Shown one piece after another: positions 27,004 to 36,361 of a stretch of 64,000 nt of DNA. Source of the DNA: Yoonia ponticola (GTDB taxonomy: Bacteria > Pseudomonadota > Alphaproteobacteria > Rhodobacterales > Rhodobacteraceae); assembly GCF_014199395.1 (NCBI RefSeq), contig NZ_JACIJM010000003.1:62001-126000 (forward strand), in the 5' to 3' direction. The translations under genes and the position numbers were made by a program. Each line of letters begins with the position of its first letter. The first letter of the stretch is position 1. A model generated the notes under the pieces. The model saw nothing but the letters and a program-made list of their open reading frames with translations. It ran no database searches and was not told the DNA's origin.

Positions 27004-27614
27004 TACCGGCGGCGGATCCTAAAGCGGGGCGCATTCTGCTGCTCGCTTGTGGGGCGCTTGCGCGTGAAATACTCGCGGTAAACCAAGCCAACGGTCTCGA
27101 CCATCTCGACCTGCAATGTCTGCCCGCGATCTATCACAATCACCCCGAAAAGATCGTCCCAGCGGTGCGTGACGCTGTTGCAAAATATCGCGGGTCTTAC
27201 GCTAAAATATTTGTGGTTTACGCAGACTGCGGCACTGGCGGACAGCTGGAAACAGCCTGCCGCGATCTCGGCGTCGAGATGCTGGCAGGACCACATTGCT
27301 ATTCGTTTTTTGAAGGCAACGCCGCATTCGCAGCAAACGACGAGATCACGGCGTTTTACCTCACGGATTTTCTGGTCCGGCAATTCGATTCGTTTGTCTG
27401 GGAACCACTGGGTTTTGCCAAATATCCGGCGAAGTTCGACGTGCTACGGGACATGTATTTTGGGCATTACACCAAGCTTGTGTATCAAGCCCAAACCGAT
27501 GACCCGTCCCTGACGCAGCTTGCGGAAACGTATGCTGGGCGCCTACAGCTACCGTTTGAACGACGCTTCACAGGCTATGGCGATCTGGAAACAGAGTTAA
27601 CGGGCCTGACCTAA
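27000..27614 (+). CDS. DUF1638 family protein
   Basis: A 204-aa protein of the DUF1638 family (LLACGALAREI, VYADCGTGGQLE, GPHCYSFFEG). The family is repeatedly found beside corrinoid methyltransferase genes in bacteria and archaea; the conserved Cys and His suggest metal or corrinoid handling, but its activity is unknown. It is translationally coupled to the small membrane protein. It converges on sufE, only 7 bases apart. Confidence 0.88.
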   Translation: MIPAADPKAGRILLLACGALAREILAVNQANGLDHLDLQCLPAIYHNHPEKIVPAVRDAVAKYRGSYAKIFVVYADCGTGGQLETACRDLGVEMLAGPHCYSFFEGNAAFAANDEITAFYLTDFLVRQFDSFVWEPLGFAKYPAKFDVLRDMYFGHYTKLVYQAQTDDPSLTQLAETYAGRLQLPFERRFTGYGDLETELTGLT

Positions 27615-27621
27615 AGGGTCT

Positions 27622-28026
27622 CTAACCAGCCGCAACCAGTTGAATACGCTCAACCATTGCCCGCACGCCATTCGAGCGTTGCGCTGACAAGTGGTCATTC
27701 AATCCCAAGCGGCCCAATTCGGCATTCGCATCAATCTTGGCCACATCGCCAACCGGAACACCGGTATACAGCGCCTGCAAAACCGCTATTAGACCTTTCA
27801 CGATCATCGCGTCGCTATCACCGTCAAAGTAGAATTTGCCGTCAGCGATCCGTGGCTGCAACCACACTTGGCTGGCACATCCATCGACCTTGGTTGCGGG
27901 CACTTTCAACGCGTCGTCCATCGCGGGCATCGCTTTGCCCATGTCGATCACATGGCGATACCGGTCTTCCCAATCGTCGAGAAATTCGAAGGTTTCTGCA
28001 ATGTCTTCAAAGGCTTCCGTCGCCAT
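27622..28026 (-). CDS. sufE: SufE family cysteine desulfurase activator
   Basis: A 134-aa protein that accepts persulfide sulfur from SufS for Fe-S cluster assembly. The active Cys is in KVDGCASQVWL. The second ATG at 28026 has AAGGA eight bases upstream, better placed than the ATG at 28032. It stands apart from any suf operon. Confidence 0.92.
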   Translation of the reverse strand: MATEAFEDIAETFEFLDDWEDRYRHVIDMGKAMPAMDDALKVPATKVDGCASQVWLQPRIADGKFYFDGDSDAMIVKGLIAVLQALYTGVPVGDVAKIDANAELGRLGLNDHLSAQRSNGVRAMVERIQLVAAG

Positions 28027-28088
28027 GTTCATGTTCCTTCTGCAGCCTTTGGTCTAGGCCGCATCTGCCTGTTCGTCCAGCCTTTGCG

Positions 28089-29246
28089 TTATAACTCAAC
28101 CGGAACAACCTTTTGCCCGTCAACTTTGAGCCCGATTTTGCCTTCGCATAGCATGATCGCGTCGCGGCCAAACACCTCTTTGCGCCATCCGCTTAATGCG
28201 CTCACGTCGCGTTGACCTGCAGCCAGAGCATCCAGATCAGCCGCTGTTGCTATTAATTTTGGCGCGACACCTTCGCCTTCGGACTTGGATTTCAGCAGAA
28301 CGCGCAGCATGTCTGCGATTGCCGGGTTCACTTGCAGCTTTGTCCGGCTCGCATCCGGCTTTGGCAATGCGTCGTTTGGCAATTCCAAACCGACCTTCAC
28401 AGCCGTCAAAATGCCCTTTGCGATCTCGCCTTTACGGGCATCACGCAACAACAGACGTGAACGCCCAAGGTCTTGTTCTGATTGCGGTTTTGTTGATGCA
28501 AGCTCGACCAGCGCGTCGTCTTTGTAGACACGACTACGCGGAATATTCCGTTCTTGTGCAAAAGTCTCGCGGAACCGCGCCAATTCGCGCACGATACCAA
28601 GAAAACGACCCGCGTTGTTGCGTGTTTTCACACGCTGCCACGCATCATCAGGGTTCGCTTCGTAGGTCGCCGGATCTTGCAAAATGCCCAATTCTTCTTG
28701 GACCCACTTTGCACGGCCCGATTTGGCCAATTGAGCGGACAGAAATTCGTAAATATCACGTAAATGCGTCACATCAGCGACAGCATATTGCGCCTGCGCA
28801 TCCGTCAAAGGACGGCGTGACCAGTCGGTAAAGCGTGATGATTTATCCAAATCCGCCTTCGCGATTTTACGCACAAGCGTCTCGTAACCAACCTGTTCAC
28901 CAAAGCCGCACACCATCGCAGCGACTTGCGTGTCAAACAGCGGTTCTGGAATAACGCCTTGATCCACATAGAAGATTTCGAGATCCTGCCGCGCTGCATG
29001 GAATACTTTAACTACGCCGTGGTCGCGGAACAAATCATAAAGCGGCTCTAGCGATAATTCGCCAGCCAACGGATCGACCAGAACGGCGTCGTTGCCCGCC
29101 TCGTCTTGATAGGCCAATTGCACCAAACACAGCTTGGAATAATAGGTCCGTTCGCGCAAAAACTCTGTATCAACAGTCACATAAGCCCGCTTGGCGGCCT
29201 CTTTACAAAACGCAGCAAGATCGTCGGTTGTCGTGATTGTCTTCAT
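28089..29246 (-). CDS. rnd: Ribonuclease D
   Basis: A 3'-5' exoribonuclease for tRNA maturation; DEDD family. Visible are exo I DTEFLRE, exo II (FHAARQDLEIF) and exo III (YAVADVTHL), followed by an HRDC domain (SRVYKDDALVELA). Length 385 aa. Located between sufE and purN on the same strand. Confidence 0.95.
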   Translation of the reverse strand: MKTITTTDDLAAFCKEAAKRAYVTVDTEFLRERTYYSKLCLVQLAYQDEAGNDAVLVDPLAGELSLEPLYDLFRDHGVVKVFHAARQDLEIFYVDQGVIPEPLFDTQVAAMVCGFGEQVGYETLVRKIAKADLDKSSRFTDWSRRPLTDAQAQYAVADVTHLRDIYEFLSAQLAKSGRAKWVQEELGILQDPATYEANPDDAWQRVKTRNNAGRFLGIVRELARFRETFAQERNIPRSRVYKDDALVELASTKPQSEQDLGRSRLLLRDARKGEIAKGILTAVKVGLELPNDALPKPDASRTKLQVNPAIADMLRVLLKSKSEGEGVAPKLIATAADLDALAAGQRDVSALSGWRKEVFGRDAIMLCEGKIGLKVDGQKVVPVEL

Positions 29247-29331
29247 GTGAGCTGATCTCTTCTTTGTCAGTCTTTGGGTGCCGCCCAGGATGGGTGCCTT
29301 GTACTACGCGATCATGGAACGGTTGAAAAGG

Positions 29332-29931
29332 TCAACCCCCACCGAGCATCACAGGCGTCGCGTCACCCGATGCAAACCGTTTTAAAACAGCGGGATAGAG
29401 CTGGTGTTCAAAGGGTAGAACCCGTGCGGCCAGATCGTCTGGCGTGTCGCCTGCCAGTACAGGCACGCGGGCTTGACCCAGAACGCGGCCACCGTCCAAT
29501 TCACCTGTGACCTCGTGTACTGAACAGCCGTGCTGCGCATCGCCAGCCTCTAGGGCGCGGGCGTGGGTGTGCAAACCTTTGTACTTTGGCAGCAACGACG
29601 GATGAATGTTCAGCATCTTTCCGGCCCAGCCAGCGGTGAATTCCGGTGTCAAAATCCGCATGAAACCAGCGAGACAGATGATGTCCGGCTTTGCGGCCTC
29701 AAGCGCCTTTTGTACTTCTAATTCAAAGCCATGCCGGTCGTTCTTAAAGTTACGGTGATCGACCACAGCCGTCGCAATGCCCATATCGCGGGCCGTGTCC
29801 AAGCCACCCGCATCGGGCCTGTTCGACAACACCAGACAAGGCCGCGCCGGATAGTCGTCCGTCATAGCACGCGCCAGCGCCACCATGTTCGAGCCGCCCC
29901 CCGAAATCAGGATCGCGACCCGTTTTGTCAC
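29332..29931 (-). CDS. purN: Phosphoribosylglycinamide formyltransferase
   Basis: The folate-dependent GAR transformylase, step 3 of purine synthesis. ISGGGSNM is the phosphate loop; the catalytic Asn-His-Asp are in [14 protein letters not shown] and TGELDGG. Length 199 aa. It overlaps purM by 4 bases. Confidence 0.96.
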   Translation of the reverse strand: MTKRVAILISGGGSNMVALARAMTDDYPARPCLVLSNRPDAGGLDTARDMGIATAVVDHRNFKNDRHGFELEVQKALEAAKPDIICLAGFMRILTPEFTAGWAGKMLNIHPSLLPKYKGLHTHARALEAGDAQHGCSVHEVTGELDGGRVLGQARVPVLAGDTPDDLAARVLPFEHQLYPAVLKRFASGDATPVMLGGG

Positions 29932-30971
29932 AGCAGCGACCCAGTGTAGCGCACGCCCTCGCCTGCGGTCACGGCGCCGATCACGGACACTGTTTCACCA
30001 GCCGCCGTCAGCGTGGCCTTGGCGGTCTCGACTTGATCCGCCGGACAGATCACAACCATGCCCAGACCAGAGTTAAATGTCTTGAGCAACTCGGCCTCGG
30101 CCATGCCGCCTTCCGCTGCCAACCAATTGAAAACAGGCGGCAATTCCCATGCGCCCAGATCAATATCGGCGCCCAATCCTTCGGGCAGAACACGTGGTAG
30201 GTTTTCCGTCAAACCACCGCCTGTGATATGGGCCAGACCGTGAATAGAGCCCTCTTTCACAGCCGCCAGCGTCGATTTCACGTATAGACGCGTCGGCGCA
30301 AGCAGCGCCTCGCCCAGTGTCCCATCACCCCATGGGCAATCGTCGGACCATGCCAACCCGCTTTTTTCCACGATCCGGCGCACCAGTGAATAGCCGTTCG
30401 AATGCACACCGTCAGAGGCCAACCCCAACAGCACATCGCCCGCGCCCACACCGCGCGGCAGATCGCGGCCTCGTTCCATCGCACCGACTGCAAAGCCCGC
30501 GAGATCAAAGTCGCCATCGTGATACATGCCCGGCATTTCCGCCGTCTCACCGCCGATCAACGCGCAACCGGATGCTTCGCAGCCTGCCGCAATACCGTTA
30601 ATAATCCGTGTCGCCGCGTCGAGCTCCAACTTGCCCGTCGCGAAATAATCAAGGAAAAACAGCGGCTCTGCCCCCTGACAAACCAGATCGTTCACACACA
30701 TCGCGACCAGATCAATCCCGATCGTGTCCACATTGCCCGTATCAATCGCGATCCGCAGCTTGGTGCCAACGCCGTCTGTGGCCGCTACCAGAACCGGATC
30801 AACATAGCCCGCGTCCTTTAGGTCGAACAACGCGCCAAAGCCACCAAGGCCGGCCATCACGCCGCTGCGTTTGGTCCGTTTGGCTGCTGGTTTAATCCGC
30901 TCAACCAATGTGTTGCCCGCGTCGATGTCAACGCCCGCGTCCGCATATGTCAGGCCGTTTTTGCTGGTCAT
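29928..30971 (-). CDS. purM: Phosphoribosylformylglycinamidine cyclo-ligase
   Basis: AIR synthetase, step 5 of purine synthesis; the ATP-binding region includes VDGVGTKL and [11 protein letters not shown]. Length 347 aa. ATG 30971 ([16 protein letters not shown]) follows GGGGGACGAC and matches the family start; the longer frame to 31058 is not supported. purM-purN are translationally coupled. Confidence 0.96.
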   Translation of the reverse strand: MTSKNGLTYADAGVDIDAGNTLVERIKPAAKRTKRSGVMAGLGGFGALFDLKDAGYVDPVLVAATDGVGTKLRIAIDTGNVDTIGIDLVAMCVNDLVCQGAEPLFFLDYFATGKLELDAATRIINGIAAGCEASGCALIGGETAEMPGMYHDGDFDLAGFAVGAMERGRDLPRGVGAGDVLLGLASDGVHSNGYSLVRRIVEKSGLAWSDDCPWGDGTLGEALLAPTRLYVKSTLAAVKEGSIHGLAHITGGGLTENLPRVLPEGLGADIDLGAWELPPVFNWLAAEGGMAEAELLKTFNSGLGMVVICPADQVETAKATLTAAGETVSVIGAVTAGEGVRYTGSLL

Positions 30972-31097
30972 GTGTCGTCCCCCAAGGATTTGCGCCTGCG
31001 ATAGCCCAACATCGGACAAGGCGCAAACATTTCTAGGATCGGGTGTGCCGTTTTCCATCTTGACCCTTGCGGCCTGTCTGATACCTCAAGCGTCGGG

Positions 31098-31174
31098 GGG
31101 CCTGTAGCTCAACTGGTTAGAGCAGAGCGCTCATAACGCTTTGGTTGCGGGTTCAAGTCCTGCCGGGCCTACCA
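31098..31174 (+). tRNA. tRNA with CAU anticodon (elongator Met or Ile2)
   Basis: A 77-base cloverleaf with encoded CCA: D-stem GCTC/GAGC, anticodon stem GAGCG/CGCTT with loop CTCATAA, and T-arm GTTGCGGGTTCAAGTCCTGC. The anticodon CAT reads Met, or AUA-Ile after lysidine modification. C4-G69 and C5-G68 pairs in the acceptor stem and the variable region resemble E. coli tRNA-Ile2, so identity is open. The 1-72 pair is G-U, an unusual feature for an elongator tRNA. It is solitary, in the 320-base gap between purM and the EamA gene. Confidence 0.9.
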
Positions 31175-31292
31175 TTTCCCTATTGCTGACGGCGCGTTAG
31201 ACGTTCGTTGACAGACCGCGTCGCGTATCGAATAACTTGGCGTAGCGATGCTGTCGGATGTCGCCCACGTTGGCGCATACATAGGAAATCGC

Positions 31293-32177
31293 ATGACCAC
31301 ACAAATTGCTACTGATCGCGGCGCGAACCTGCTTGGCAGCATGTGGATGATCTGCGCGATGGCGCTTTTTGCCGTTGAGGACTCGTTTCTTAAGATTGCG
31401 TCAACGGTCCTGCCTGTCGGTCAGATCTTGGTTATCTTTGGTCTTGGTGGTACTATCGTGTTTGCTGGTTTGGCGCGCCTGAACCACGAGCCGTTGTTTG
31501 TCCGCGATGTTGTGTCCCGCCCGATGCGTATCCGCGTCGTGTTCGAGATCGCAGGTCGGTTGTTTTACGTCCTCGCTATCGCGTTAACCCCGTTGTCAGC
31601 CGCAACTGTGATCTTACAGGCTACGCCGCTGGTCGTGGTCGCGGGTGCTGCGTTGGTGTTTGGCGAAAAGGTTGGATGGCGCAGGTGGACTGCGATCTTT
31701 ATCGGGTTAATTGGCGTTGTCGTCATTATCCAGCCGGGCACCGATAGTTTTTCCGCGTTGTCGATTTTGGCGATTATCGGGATGATCGGCTTTGCCGGCC
31801 GCGATCTTGCCAGCCGCGCAGCCCCTGCGACGCTGAGCACATCCATCCTCGGGCTATACGGATTTCTGGCGGTTATGGTCGCGGGCGGCCTGTTTTCGAT
31901 CTGGCAAGGTGCCGCGTATATCTACCCCAACGTGTCGACGATGCTGCATATGTTGGGGTCAGTCATCGCGGGCGTCGCCGCTTATTCTTGCCTGATGAAA
32001 GCGATGCGTACTGGCGAAGTGTCCGCCGTGACGCCGTTTCGATATACAAGATTGCTGTTCGGAATCACATTGGGCGTGGTGCTATTTGGCGAAAAACTCA
32101 GCCCTGCGATGATCTTTGGCTCTGGCTTGATCGTGTTTTCCGGCCTGTTCATTCTCTGGCGCGGCAAGCGGCGGTAA
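31293..32177 (+). CDS. EamA / drug-metabolite family transporter
   Basis: A 294-aa inner-membrane protein with ten predicted spans in two EamA repeats, the standard DMT superfamily layout. It carries no clear substrate signature; members export amino acids or other metabolites, or act as permeases. ATG 31293 follows AGGA at 6 bases. Last gene before the aromatic-CoA island, so it could export a pathway compound, but no co-transcription is visible. Confidence 0.85.
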   Translation: MTTQIATDRGANLLGSMWMICAMALFAVEDSFLKIASTVLPVGQILVIFGLGGTIVFAGLARLNHEPLFVRDVVSRPMRIRVVFEIAGRLFYVLAIALTPLSAATVILQATPLVVVAGAALVFGEKVGWRRWTAIFIGLIGVVVIIQPGTDSFSALSILAIIGMIGFAGRDLASRAAPATLSTSILGLYGFLAVMVAGGLFSIWQGAAYIYPNVSTMLHMLGSVIAGVAAYSCLMKAMRTGEVSAVTPFRYTRLLFGITLGVVLFGEKLSPAMIFGSGLIVFSGLFILWRGKRR

Positions 32178-32217
32178 CGAGAGGCCACCTCCCGAAACCG
32201 ACCGCTACATCTGTTTG

Positions 32218-32640
32218 TTATTCAGGCGCCATTTCAGGGTGGAGATACCGTTCCAGCCCTGCACGGCAATCATCTGGCCACGGGTGGGATTTATGGTCGG
32301 TTGTCGAGGTCATCACAATCAACTGCTCAATCGTCCAAATCACGTCTTCACCGACTTTGACCACGGTATAAAGGTCCAGCGATGCCCGTCCGATTTTGCG
32401 CACATGAACGTTAAAGTCCAAAATATCGCCGTAAACCGCAGGTTTTTTAAACTCGATGTTCATTTTTACACTAGGCAAACCCAGCTTGCGGTCGAACATC
32501 AGTTCTTTCCACGTCACACCAAACGACGCGAACATGGCTTCGTTTACGTCAACGAGATATGACAGATAGGCAGGATGGTACGCGATCCCGGTCAGATCGC
32601 AGTCCCCAAATCGCATTGGCTTAGAAATTGTAAAAGGCAT
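32218..32640 (-). CDS. Acyl-CoA thioesterase, 4-hydroxybenzoyl-CoA type (hotdog)
   Basis: A 140-aa single hotdog domain. The motif RFGDCDLTGIAYHPAYL matches the active-site segment of 4HBT thioesterases (Asp in DxD/DCDxxG). It should cleave aryl- or acyl-CoA, perhaps rescuing CoA from stalled intermediates of the divergent pathway. GAGGAACGCC precedes ATG 32640. It is divergent from the monooxygenase/reductase gene, with a candidate operator between them. Confidence 0.8.
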   Translation of the reverse strand: MPFTISKPMRFGDCDLTGIAYHPAYLSYLVDVNEAMFASFGVTWKELMFDRKLGLPSVKMNIEFKKPAVYGDILDFNVHVRKIGRASLDLYTVVKVGEDVIWTIEQLIVMTSTTDHKSHPWPDDCRAGLERYLHPEMAPE

Positions 32641-32835
32641 TGGCGTTCCTCTTTGTGCAACCGAAATCAGCTGAGTTGGTGTAAAGTTAAAATTGTTTAT
32701 GCTTAAAGCGAAACACCATGTCAAACTCTAACCGGTCCGACCACCCTGCCCTTATGCATCAGGAATATGTGACAAAAGGGCTTAGATCACATTTCGGCAC
32801 TGTTGAGCATTGACAGATCACAGGCTCCAATTTAA

Positions 32836-32854
32836 CTTCATATTTAAAGTAAAT
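32836..32854. promoter_or_regulatory. Candidate operator, copy A of the AT-rich island motif
   Basis: CTTCATATTTAAAGTAAAT, an imperfect palindrome between the divergent thioesterase and monooxygenase genes. Related sites lie at 37358-37376 (16 of 19 identical), 40115-40133 (minus strand, 14 of 19) and 40274-40292 (minus strand, 14 of 19). All precede genes of the same catabolic island, which also encodes two MarR regulators. Confidence 0.5.
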
Positions 32855-32898
32855 GGCAGCCCCAAGGGTGGAGGCCATCCAGCAAAAAGGTGACGGCA

Positions 32899-35181
32899 AT
32901 GAAAATAGCAATTCTTGGTGGCGGCCCCGCGGGTCTGTACTTCGCGATTTCAATGAAGCTGCGCAACAAAGACCACGACATCACCGTCTTTGAACGCAAC
33001 CGCTTTGACGACACCTTTGGGTGGGGAGTGGTTCTGTCGGACGAAACAATGTCCAACTTTGAAGTGAACGATCCGATCAGCGAAAAGATGATCCGCGATA
33101 ACTTTGCCTATTGGGATGACGTCAAGACAGTGCGTGGCGACGAGGAAATCACCTCTGGCGGGCATGGTTTCTGCGGCATTGGCCGTAAGAAATTGTTGTT
33201 AGTGCTGCAAGAGCGGGCGCGTGAACTGGACATTACGCTGTCTTTTGAAACCAACATGACCGAAGAGTCGATCGCAGAGCTGAAGGTATCGCATGACTTG
33301 GTTGTTGCGGCCGATGGCCTGAATTCCAAGGTACGGTCGGTCTATGCCGATCAATTCAAACCTGAAATCGACATGCGTGAAAATCACTTTGTCTGGCTTG
33401 GCACACATCAAAAATTCGACGACGCTTTCACCTTTATCTTTGAAGAAACCGAGCACGGTTGGGTTTGGGCGCACGCCTATCAATTCGACGACGACACAGC
33501 GACGTTCATCGTGGAATGCGGCCCAGAGACCTACAAAGCGTTTGGGTTCGACACCTTAGATCAACACGACAGCATCGCTCTGTGCGAAAAGATTTTCGCG
33601 AAACACCTCGGCGGCCACCCGTTGATGACCAACGCGAACCACATTCGCGGCTCTGCTTGGATCCAATTTCCACGAGTGACCTGCGAAAACTGGTATTTTG
33701 AAAATGTCGTGCTATTGGGCGATGCGTCTGCGACGGCGCACTTCTCAATCGGGTCTGGCTCAAAGCTGGGCATGGAAAGTGCTATTGCGCTGGCCGACGA
33801 GTTGGATTCCGACAAGCCCGTTCAAGAGGCCCTGCAGACATACCAAGACGAACGCAAATTGCAGGTGTTGCGCGTGACCTCCGCCGCACGGAACTCCACC
33901 ACGTGGTTTGAAGAAGTTGAACGCTACCTGACGCTCGACATGATGCAATTCAGCTATTCTTTGCTGACCCGCTCTCAGCGGATTAGCCACGAAAACCTGC
34001 GCCTGCGCGATCCCGAATGGATGGCCGAAGCCGAAAGCTGGTTCCAGAAAAAAGCAGGCAGCACCTCTGGTCGTAGCCCGATGTTTGCGCCGTTCACGCT
34101 GCGCGATATGACGTTAGAGAACCGCGTCGTCGTATCCCCGATGGCCCAGTACAAAGCCGAGGACGGCAACCCAACCGATTGGCATTTTGTGCATTACGCC
34201 GAACGCGCCAAAGGTGGTGCGGGTCTGGTCTTCACAGAAATGCTATGCGTCTCAAAACAAGGCCGGATCACGCCCGGTTGCCCATGTATCAGCGAAAACC
34301 AAGTACCAGCATGGTCACGCTTGACCGACTTTGTTCACGCGGAAACCCCTGCGAAAATCTGTGCCCAGATCGGCCACGCAGGCCGCAAAGGGTCCACACG
34401 TTTGGCATGGGACGGGATCGATCAGCCGTTGGAAAGCGGCAACTGGGACTTGTTATCCGCCTCTGCGCTGCCATTGATGGATGGCAACCCTGTTCCCAAA
34501 GCAATGGATCGCGCGGATATGGATTTGGTCAAAGACCAATTCATCGCATCCGTCAAAGCCGCAGACGCCGCAGGTTTCGACATGATCGAAATGCACGCGG
34601 CACACGGGTATCTTTTGGCGTCGTTCATCTCGCCCGTCACGAACAAACGCAGCGATGAATACGGCGGCACGTTAGAAAACCGGATGCGGTTCCCGTTGGA
34701 AATCTTTGCCGCGATGCGCGCCCATTGGCCAGAATCCAAGCCGATGACAGTGCGTATTTCGGCGCACGATTGGATGGGCGACGACGGTATCCACCCCGAA
34801 GAAGCCGTTGATATCGCACAGATGTTCAGTGATGCGGGCGCGGATGCGATCAACGTGTCGTCTGGTCAGACCGACAAAGCGGAACAGCCTGTCTACGGAC
34901 GCATGTTCCAAGTGCCGTTCTCGGACCGTGTGCGTAACGATGTTGGCGCCCCTACTCTGGTTGCGGGTAACATCTACGAGCCAGATCACGTCAACTCGAT
35001 CTTGATGGCTGGTCGTGCGGATCTTGTGTTGCTGGCGCGACCGCATTTAGCGGACCCTTACTGGACGCTGCATGCGGCTGTTGAACTTGGTGACACGGAT
35101 CAGACGTGGCCTGCCCCATATGAAGGCGGTCGTCGTCAGGCGAACTCTTTGGCCGAACGCGCCAAGGCGATGTCATCATGA
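32899..35181 (+). CDS. Bifunctional monooxygenase/reductase, 2-aminobenzoyl-CoA (or salicylyl-CoA) type
   Basis: A 760-aa two-enzyme fusion. Residues 1-385 form an FAD monooxygenase (GGGPAGLYFAI at 7-17, VVAADGLNS, LLGDASATAHFSIGSG). Residues ~395-755 form an Old-Yellow-Enzyme NADH:flavin oxidoreductase (VVVSPMAQYKAEDGNPTDWH, GHAGRKGS, HAAHGYLLASFISP). This layout is that of 2-aminobenzoyl-CoA monooxygenase/reductase of Azoarcus evansii, which hydroxylates and reduces the ring to a non-aromatic 2-amino-5-oxocyclohexene carbonyl-CoA. Automated annotation often calls it salicylyl-CoA 5-hydroxylase. AAGG lies 8 bases before ATG 32899. First gene of a tightly overlapping five-gene operon. Confidence 0.85.
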   Translation: MKIAILGGGPAGLYFAISMKLRNKDHDITVFERNRFDDTFGWGVVLSDETMSNFEVNDPISEKMIRDNFAYWDDVKTVRGDEEITSGGHGFCGIGRKKLLLVLQERARELDITLSFETNMTEESIAELKVSHDLVVAADGLNSKVRSVYADQFKPEIDMRENHFVWLGTHQKFDDAFTFIFEETEHGWVWAHAYQFDDDTATFIVECGPETYKAFGFDTLDQHDSIALCEKIFAKHLGGHPLMTNANHIRGSAWIQFPRVTCENWYFENVVLLGDASATAHFSIGSGSKLGMESAIALADELDSDKPVQEALQTYQDERKLQVLRVTSAARNSTTWFEEVERYLTLDMMQFSYSLLTRSQRISHENLRLRDPEWMAEAESWFQKKAGSTSGRSPMFAPFTLRDMTLENRVVVSPMAQYKAEDGNPTDWHFVHYAERAKGGAGLVFTEMLCVSKQGRITPGCPCISENQVPAWSRLTDFVHAETPAKICAQIGHAGRKGSTRLAWDGIDQPLESGNWDLLSASALPLMDGNPVPKAMDRADMDLVKDQFIASVKAADAAGFDMIEMHAAHGYLLASFISPVTNKRSDEYGGTLENRMRFPLEIFAAMRAHWPESKPMTVRISAHDWMGDDGIHPEEAVDIAQMFSDAGADAINVSSGQTDKAEQPVYGRMFQVPFSDRVRNDVGAPTLVAGNIYEPDHVNSILMAGRADLVLLARPHLADPYWTLHAAVELGDTDQTWPAPYEGGRRQANSLAERAKAMSS

Positions 35182-35921
35182 GCCTGAAAGGAAAAACAGC
35201 CTTTGTCACAGGCGGTGGATCGGGCGTCGGCGCGGTCATCGCACTAGAGCTTGCCAATGCTGGTGCTAAGGTCACGATCTGTGGTCGCCGCATCGCACCG
35301 CTAGAGGCCGTTGCAGCAAAGCATTCAAATATCTCAGCAGTCGTCGCGGACATCACGGATGAAGTGGCGATTTCAACCGCCATCGCAACCGTGTCCCCAG
35401 ATATCGTGATCGCCAATGCGGGCGCATCGGAAAGCGCGCCGTTTGTGAAAACCGAGTTGGACGCCTTTGAACGGATGATGAAAGTCAACGTAACAGGCAC
35501 CTTTTTGACTCTGCGCGAAGGGGCAAAAGCGATGAAGGGCAAGCCGTGGGGCCGTCTGATCGCGATTGCCTCAACCGCTGGCCTGAAAGGCTATCCATAC
35601 GTGGCCCCCTATGCGGCGGCGAAACATGGCGTCGTGGGCATGGTGAAATCTGTGGCCCTTGAGTTGGCACGCAAGAACATCACCGTGAACGCGATCTGCC
35701 CCGGCTTTCTGGACACGGAAATGACCGAACGGTCCATCGCCAACATCGTGGAGAAAACCGGACGTAGCGTGGAAGCGGCCCGCGCATCGCTGGAAGAAAC
35801 TAACCCGATGCACCGCCTTGTACCGCCCGAAGACGTCGCCAAAACGGTGCTTTGGCTCTGCTCTGACGGCTCTGATATGGTCACAGGCCAAAGTATTTCA
35901 GTGTCTGGAGGTGAAACATGA
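35178..35921 (+). CDS. SDR family oxidoreductase
   Basis: A 247-aa short-chain dehydrogenase with TGGGSGVG (NAD(P) site), NAG, the catalytic Ser in IASTAG and YAAAK (Tyr-Lys). It resembles 3-oxoacyl reductase/3-hydroxyacyl-CoA dehydrogenase-like members. It overlaps the upstream gene by 4 bases (ATGA). Probable role: reducing or oxidising the ring ketone or alcohol of the dearomatised CoA ester. Confidence 0.87.
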   Translation: MSLKGKTAFVTGGGSGVGAVIALELANAGAKVTICGRRIAPLEAVAAKHSNISAVVADITDEVAISTAIATVSPDIVIANAGASESAPFVKTELDAFERMMKVNVTGTFLTLREGAKAMKGKPWGRLIAIASTAGLKGYPYVAPYAAAKHGVVGMVKSVALELARKNITVNAICPGFLDTEMTERSIANIVEKTGRSVEAARASLEETNPMHRLVPPEDVAKTVLWLCSDGSDMVTGQSISVSGGET

Positions 35922-36361
35922 ACGACGTCTTCACGATCCGCCGTCAGGTCGAATTCAACCATTGCGACCCCGCAGGTATCGTCTTTTATCCGCGCTATTT
36001 CGAAATGATTTCGTCCGCGACCGAACGCTTTTTCTCGGATGCGTTGGACTTTAGCTGGGCCACTATGGGTCTCGTTGATGGTTTTGGCACGCCGATGGGC
36101 AATATCGAGACGCGGTTTTATGCACCGTCCCGCCTTGAAGACTGGCTCACGATTTCGATCACGGCCAAACGTGTTGGAACGTCGTCGCTGACGCTTCAGA
36201 TCGAGTGCCATTGCGAAGACGAACGCAGGTTCGCCTGCAAAGCAACGCTGGTCCACGCAAACATCCAAACCGGAACATCGCACCCGTGGCCTGACGCGCC
36301 ACGCGCCGCGATGACCCGCTATCTTCTATCCGTTAATTCTAATCAGGAAGACCTCTCATGA
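35918..36361 (+). CDS. 4HBT-type acyl-CoA thioesterase, second copy
   Basis: A 147-aa hotdog protein with EFNHCDPAGIVFYPRYFEM, the classical 4-hydroxybenzoyl-CoA thioesterase active-site segment (Asp in CDPAG). It overlaps the SDR gene and RidA gene by 4 bases each, so it is translated with them. It may release a free acid from the aromatic or alicyclic CoA ester. Confidence 0.85.
   Translation: MNDVFTIRRQVEFNHCDPAGIVFYPRYFEMISSATERFFSDALDFSWATMGLVDGFGTPMGNIETRFYAPSRLEDWLTISITAKRVGTSSLTLQIECHCEDERRFACKATLVHANIQTGTSHPWPDAPRAAMTRYLLSVNSNQEDLS

Noticed and set aside
32899-35181. Plain salicylyl-CoA 5-hydroxylase
   Set aside because: The fused Old-Yellow-Enzyme domain and the nitrogen-handling neighbours (RidA, isatin hydrolase-like) favour the 2-aminobenzoyl-CoA type.
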